Below are positions 60,107 to 64,000 of a DNA stretch of 64,000 bases, piece after piece (position 1 is the first letter of the stretch; every line of letters starts with the position of its first letter). Below the pieces are notes generated by a model. That model did not search any database and was not told the DNA's origin. It saw nothing but the letters and a program-made list of their open reading frames with translations. Made by a program: the position numbers and the translations under genes. Origin of the DNA: a virus. The stretch is from IMG/VR virus record IMGVR_UViG_3300009081_000009, positions 1-64,000 of that record, one strand, 5' to 3'.

Positions 60107-61705
60107 ATGGAATTCAAACGATCTGATGTATTAAATGCATTAAAAAAGGTTAATATTGATAACGGCCCAGATAACACCAAGTTTAAAAAACAGGATGTTA
60201 TCGCCAACTTAGGTAAAACTATACCTAAACCAACTGAAAAAACACCCGATAAAATTAATCAGATGGCGGTTATTAAGAAGATGAATGGTGATTTATCTAA
60301 TCCAGCTAAAGGGATTAAGTTTGAATCTACGTGGAGACCACAACCAACCACAGTTAAAGCCATTACCCAGCGTATATTAACCGAAGCGACTGTAACACCT
60401 AATGCATCTCCTAATGCATTTAGATTAGATCTAAAAAGCATCGTACTAGATAAATGTCATAGTAAATTCAACATTAAGAGAAAGAATGCTGACGCTGTAG
60501 TTGAATTGATATACCCGAATGCTAATAGTAAGATAACCGTAAAGATACATGTAGATGGAATGGATGATTCAGTATATGAAGTTGGATTAGAAGATCAACA
60601 ATATACTACGAACTTTGGTGCATCTATTATTAAATCGATTGATCAATTAGTATCAAAACAGAAAGAACAATCTCCTTCATTTAGCACACCGTCTCAGTTC
60701 TCAAATCCTGCTATCAGTGTGTCAGGATTCTCGCCAAACTGGGTACAGAATGGATATGCTATGGAATCTGATGCTAGACATATGATGGATTTAATCACAT
60801 TAATAGAGCAAGGCGAAAAGCCAGTTGATGAAGAACCAACAGATGAATCTACAGATCCTGCTGATGCAACAGATCCTGCTGTTGATGGAACAGAAGGTGC
60901 TGATGCTGTACCCGAAGGTGATGCAGGTGATGTCAATGCAGATGCCTTTGGTGCGGAAGACTTCTCATTAGGTGGTGGCGGTGGTTCAGCTCCTTCTATG
61001 GGTGGTGATATTGGTGGTGGAGGTGCTCCTGATGCAGCCCCTGATGCTGTGAATACTGATGCTGGTGGTGTAGGACTTGAAGATAATGATGAATATGCAT
61101 CGTTTAAAGAATTTGCTGTAGATAATTTCTCCACTACAAAAAATGGTGTAGTTGATGTATTAGCTAATATAGTTGGCGATGCATTAGGTAAGCAAATGAA
61201 TAATTCAACTCAAGGTGTTAAATTAACTTCATATCAAATATCTAATGGTATGCAAGGGTTAAATACAAGACCTGCTATCGAAATTATTGATGCATTCTTA
61301 AAATTATATCCAGCTCTCGATGGTGAATTTAAAGTTAGTGATTTAGAAACTCTAGCTGAAAAACTGGAAGAAAGACCATCACCTACAGAATTTAATCAAT
61401 TCTTAGAAGGTCATTTAAAAGAAATGCAAAATGAATCTTCTACCGATACGGATGTATTACAATTACCTGATTCTGAAATGCAACCTATGGGTGGTGCTGC
61501 TCCAACTGATCAATACCAACCAAGTGAATTTGGTGATTTTATGGATAATGCTTCTCAAATGGGTGGTAATGAAGGAGTTCCTGCTCCAGAAGAAGTAACG
61601 CCAGAAGCAAATGCAGAAGACGAAGATGTACAGAACACATTAAAGAAAGCTGCTGAAATGGAAACTGGTGTAGGCCCAGCCAAAAACGAATTTCCTAACG
61701 TTTAA
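60107..61705 (+). CDS. Acidic, Gly/Asp-rich structural-type protein
   Basis: 532 residues. Residues 1-220 look globular; 235-330 are acidic and low-complexity with GGGG and DAAPDA repeats (poly-Gly near residues 288-303); then a helical region and an acidic tail (EANAEDEDVQNTLKKAAEME). Similar in composition to the 459-aa protein at 14892. A late promoter precedes it and a terminator follows. Candidate internal head or scaffold-like protein; not a recognised family. Confidence 0.6.
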   Translation: MEFKRSDVLNALKKVNIDNGPDNTKFKKQDVIANLGKTIPKPTEKTPDKINQMAVIKKMNGDLSNPAKGIKFESTWRPQPTTVKAITQRILTEATVTPNASPNAFRLDLKSIVLDKCHSKFNIKRKNADAVVELIYPNANSKITVKIHVDGMDDSVYEVGLEDQQYTTNFGASIIKSIDQLVSKQKEQSPSFSTPSQFSNPAISVSGFSPNWVQNGYAMESDARHMMDLITLIEQGEKPVDEEPTDESTDPADATDPAVDGTEGADAVPEGDAGDVNADAFGAEDFSLGGGGGSAPSMGGDIGGGGAPDAAPDAVNTDAGGVGLEDNDEYASFKEFAVDNFSTTKNGVVDVLANIVGDALGKQMNNSTQGVKLTSYQISNGMQGLNTRPAIEIIDAFLKLYPALDGEFKVSDLETLAEKLEERPSPTEFNQFLEGHLKEMQNESSTDTDVLQLPDSEMQPMGGAAPTDQYQPSEFGDFMDNASQMGGNEGVPAPEEVTPEANAEDEDVQNTLKKAAEMETGVGPAKNEFPNV

Positions 61706-61725
61706 TAACTAAATTATTTAATTTA

Positions 61726-61755
61726 AGGCAGAACTCAATAGTTCTGTCTTTTTTA
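61726..61755 (+). terminator. Intrinsic terminator
   Basis: GGCAGAACT and AGTTCTGTC (one G-U) around CAAT, followed by T6. Confidence 0.85.
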
Positions 61756-61788
61756 ATTATATTTAGATGATAATAAGGAAATTAAATT

Positions 61789-62979
61789 ATGTCTAATATA
61801 GAACCAACAGTAATGGTAATCAGTCCATATAGCAGCGGTATAACCAATAAATTAACATTCATGGCTAAAGGATTGCAATCAGAACATGATGCGGATACAG
61901 AACCTCTATATATCGAATGTTATAAGAAAGATACCGGAGAGTCTACAATCAGAATAAGTACCGGAACGGGAATATGGTGTGAATTTCAACCATACGATAA
62001 AGAAGCTGGTGAATTGTTGCCTACATCGGTTGCTGTAAATCTATACGATTTATTCAATACTGTTGATCAATGTGCTGATGAAATGATTTCATTCTGGATC
62101 GATGATGAATCTAATGAATTAGTATTAAATAGTATGTATAATCCTACAAAGGATATTGATGAGTTGGAAGTTCGATTCCGTATTATAGAAAAGGGATTCG
62201 CTAGAAGATTGATTGATGTAGAACCAACTGATACCCTAATAACAACAATTGAATTAAATCAGATGTCATTGATGAGCATTCTATCTGAATTGAATGTAGA
62301 AAATTCAGTAGATGGCGTAAATATGATAATTCAAAACGGTAAATTGAAATTTCAATCAGTATATGCTGGTTTGAAGAGTAATTTGATTATAAAAGAATAT
62401 GCGAATGAAGTATATCCTACCGATGTATCTGTATTTATACCATTTAATATATTTAATTTGATGATGTCAACTGGTGAATATAAAGATATCAAATTTAGCG
62501 TATATGAGAATAACATTGTTACCGTCAATACCGATGAATATAAATTTGTATATCGTGGTAACGAGGTGAGAGCCGTATTTTCATCTGATGCATCTAAGTA
62601 TGAAGATTATTTCGTGATTGATGCTAAATTAATCGATAGTACAATGAAATTGATTAATAAATTAACTCAGCAGGTTCCTGTAACAAATATTACATTTGAA
62701 AAGGTGAGTGCTGGTGAAGCTGATATATCAACAGAATTCACAGATCGTTTTTCTATTTCAATCAGAACCGATTTAGCTATGTTATCAGATAAAAAAATGA
62801 CAGTTGATGCTCAATTATTCGCTGAAATGATGAAACGCACAGGACTTGATGCAATTAAAGTGAAAGTCAATTCGGATGATGGTGTATATATTGGATTTGA
62901 AAACAAAATGATCATAAAACAAATGGAATATGATCATTCAGATTTCAGTAAATTCCGAACTTATTCAGAGCATAAATAA
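61789..62979 (+). CDS. Second clamp-like protein, beta-clamp-type
   Basis: 396 residues, close to the length of bacterial three-domain beta clamps (about 366). The C-terminal third VDAQLFAEMMKRTGLDAIKVKVNSDDGVYIGFENKMIIKQMEY recalls DnaN domain ends, and the middle (FSVYENNIVTVNTDEYKFVYRGNEVRA) fits the alternating-strand clamp fold. AAGG lies 10 nt upstream. With the PCNA-like protein at 59204 it would give the phage two clamp-type proteins; whether both are real clamps is uncertain. Alternative: a structural protein of similar beta composition. Confidence 0.4.
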   Translation: MSNIEPTVMVISPYSSGITNKLTFMAKGLQSEHDADTEPLYIECYKKDTGESTIRISTGTGIWCEFQPYDKEAGELLPTSVAVNLYDLFNTVDQCADEMISFWIDDESNELVLNSMYNPTKDIDELEVRFRIIEKGFARRLIDVEPTDTLITTIELNQMSLMSILSELNVENSVDGVNMIIQNGKLKFQSVYAGLKSNLIIKEYANEVYPTDVSVFIPFNIFNLMMSTGEYKDIKFSVYENNIVTVNTDEYKFVYRGNEVRAVFSSDASKYEDYFVIDAKLIDSTMKLINKLTQQVPVTNITFEKVSAGEADISTEFTDRFSISIRTDLAMLSDKKMTVDAQLFAEMMKRTGLDAIKVKVNSDDGVYIGFENKMIIKQMEYDHSDFSKFRTYSEHK

Positions 62980-63525
62980 TTATAATTCTAGTTCATCCAT
63001 CATTGCGGAAAATTCTTCCTCACTTGGTATTTGACTAGATTCATCAGCAGATTCTGGAGTTTCTTCGGTTGGTTCGGTTGGGGTTGGTTGACCCTCTTCT
63101 GTGCCCTCTGGAGGAACTTCTTCTGTAGGTATAGCAGAAGGTTCTTCCATTCCTGTATCTCCTTCAATTGGTGCTTCTGTGCCTTCTGGTGATATATCAG
63201 CGGATGGATTTTCAAGATCTTGTTCAATCTCATTACCGAATTGTTGTTCAGCTTCACCAACCTCTTGATCTTGAAGTTCTTCTTTAGCTTCTTTATTTGG
63301 ATTTGTTAAATAGTCTTCTAATCGTCTTCCGATTTCTGTGTATAAATCAGTTTTTCCAAAATTTATATATTTAGTTGGATTATACATTACGTCATATTGT
63401 ACTTCTCTATTATACTTATCCCATAATGATTTCAATTCACGGTATGTTTTTCCTGATGTGTTGCTTAAATTAACAATATATGATGATGTATTGCTATCGT
63501 TTTGAAATGGTATATTTATAGGCAT
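62980..63525 (-). CDS. Late protein with acidic disordered C-terminus
   Basis: 181 residues. The first 85 are globular (YIVNLSNTSGKTYRELKSLW) and the rest is a Glu/Pro/Thr-rich acidic tail (EGTEAPIEGDTGMEEP). It converges on the clamp-like gene with adjoining stop codons and has a late promoter 63545-63553. Head-internal or assembly protein by analogy of composition only. Confidence 0.55.
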   Translation of the reverse strand: MPINIPFQNDSNTSSYIVNLSNTSGKTYRELKSLWDKYNREVQYDVMYNPTKYINFGKTDLYTEIGRRLEDYLTNPNKEAKEELQDQEVGEAEQQFGNEIEQDLENPSADISPEGTEAPIEGDTGMEEPSAIPTEEVPPEGTEEGQPTPTEPTEETPESADESSQIPSEEEFSAMMDELEL

Positions 63526-63544
63526 TTGTAATCTCCAATATGTA

Positions 63545-63553
63545 AAGTTTATA
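63545..63553 (-). promoter_or_regulatory. Late promoter TATAAACTT
   Basis: Late box about 20 nt before the 181-aa gene on the minus strand, in the divergent gap. Confidence 0.6.
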
Positions 63554-63568
63554 TAATTTTCTCTTTTT

Positions 63569-63577
63569 TATAAACTA
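63569..63577 (+). promoter_or_regulatory. Late promoter TATAAACTA
   Basis: Plus-strand late box 32 nt before the last ORF of the window; back to back with the minus-strand box. Confidence 0.6.
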
Positions 63578-63608
63578 ATATAAACAAAGAATATAAGCGG
63601 AGCCTTTT

Positions 63609-64000
63609 ATGGACATGCTAAGTTTAAATGCGCTAATGGAACAGACTAAGATGATTGAAGATATTTCAGCATCTGTAACTGATGATCAGGATTATAACGT
63701 TATGACTCAACGGTCTAATGTTGTTATGGAATCTGTAGATGATGTCAATGGAATACTATCAAGAGGAAATGATATCAACAATGTGATTGATTTTTCTGAC
63801 TTAGAAAATGCTGTTAGCGGATTGACGGAATGCAATAACACCAACTTAGGAACGCAAGTATCTAATAAAATGAAGGAAAATATGAAAGATCCAAAAGCAA
63901 ACCCAATAGTAAAACCAAGTGCTCCAAAGGCACCAATACAGGAAGCAAGCGCAAGCAACCCATCTGCTGGTGTAACTAGCGCGAATGCTTTTATGAATGC
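63609..64000 (+). CDS. Late protein, 3'-truncated by the window edge
   Basis: The ORF opens at ATG 63609 behind GCGGAG (7 nt) and is still open after 130 codons at the window end. The visible part begins MDMLSLNALMEQTKMIEDIS and is helical and hydrophilic, becoming Lys/Pro/Ala-rich (KDPKANPIVKPSAPKAP). Late promoter upstream. No family recognised from the fragment. Confidence 0.55.
   Translation, partial: MDMLSLNALMEQTKMIEDISASVTDDQDYNVMTQRSNVVMESVDDVNGILSRGNDINNVIDFSDLENAVSGLTECNNTNLGTQVSNKMKENMKDPKANPIVKPSAPKAPIQEASASNPSAGVTSANAFMN

Overview
The window is part of the genome of a large, AT-rich, T4-superfamily myovirus. It carries a T4-type head cassette in T4 order (portal gp20, small core-protein position, prohead protease gp21, scaffold gp22, major capsid gp23). 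It also carries T4-type replication and recombination proteins (UvsX, gp41 helicase, gp61 primase, gp32, gp46, UvsW, a 5'-3' exonuclease) and a gp55-like late sigma factor. No integrase, transposase, CRISPR array or rRNA was seen. The host cannot be named from the sequence. TTGACA/TATATT promoters and AGGAG-type ribosome sites argue against Bacteroidetes. Both ends cut through genes.

Layout. 1-5125 (+): collagen-like tail-fibre genes and a DUF1353 protein; one fibre ORF is split by a single in-frame TGA. 5140-14739 (-): head cassette and virion proteins, including one with an intact M15-type peptidase domain. 14892-17427: an acidic virion-like protein, a DEDDh exonuclease and a small gene. 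17424-19186 (-): 12 tRNA genes (Gln, Lys, Phe, Tyr, Met) interleaved with tiny ORFs and intrinsic terminators. 19187-26767 (-): neck/tail structural genes, one a GNAT/kinase-like/DUF5661 fusion and one of 1279 aa with a degenerate M15 domain. 26802-37661 (-): late sigma factor, pentapeptide-repeat protein, gp46, exonuclease, RuvC-like resolvase, UvsW, a SWIM zinc-finger protein. 37942-45352 (mostly +): accessory early-type genes, including a family-A-polymerase-like ORF, NADAR, glycosyltransferase, metallo-beta-lactamase fold, SLOG and DnaJ proteins. 45449-50832 (+): a 1490-aa baseplate protein ending in a gp25 domain and its partner. 50900-62979 (+): UvsX, helicase, gp32, primase, two clamp-like proteins and structural genes. 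62980-64000: two more late genes.

Regulation. Many virion genes, but also a few others, are preceded by TATAAACTW or TATAAATA, which fits late transcription by the gp55-like factor. A second class has a TATATT box placed 6-7 nt before an ATG with no Shine-Dalgarno sequence, which predicts leaderless mRNAs.

The most unusual element is the tRNA cluster. Three short peptides rich in Tyr/Lys/Phe, Lys/Gln and Gln codons each sit just before an intrinsic terminator, which is followed by tRNA genes for matching amino acids. Alternative base pairing between leader and terminator is visible in two of them. This is the architecture of leader-peptide attenuation applied to phage tRNA genes. The cluster also holds a tRNA with a Gln anticodon (TTG) but a long, class II variable arm.
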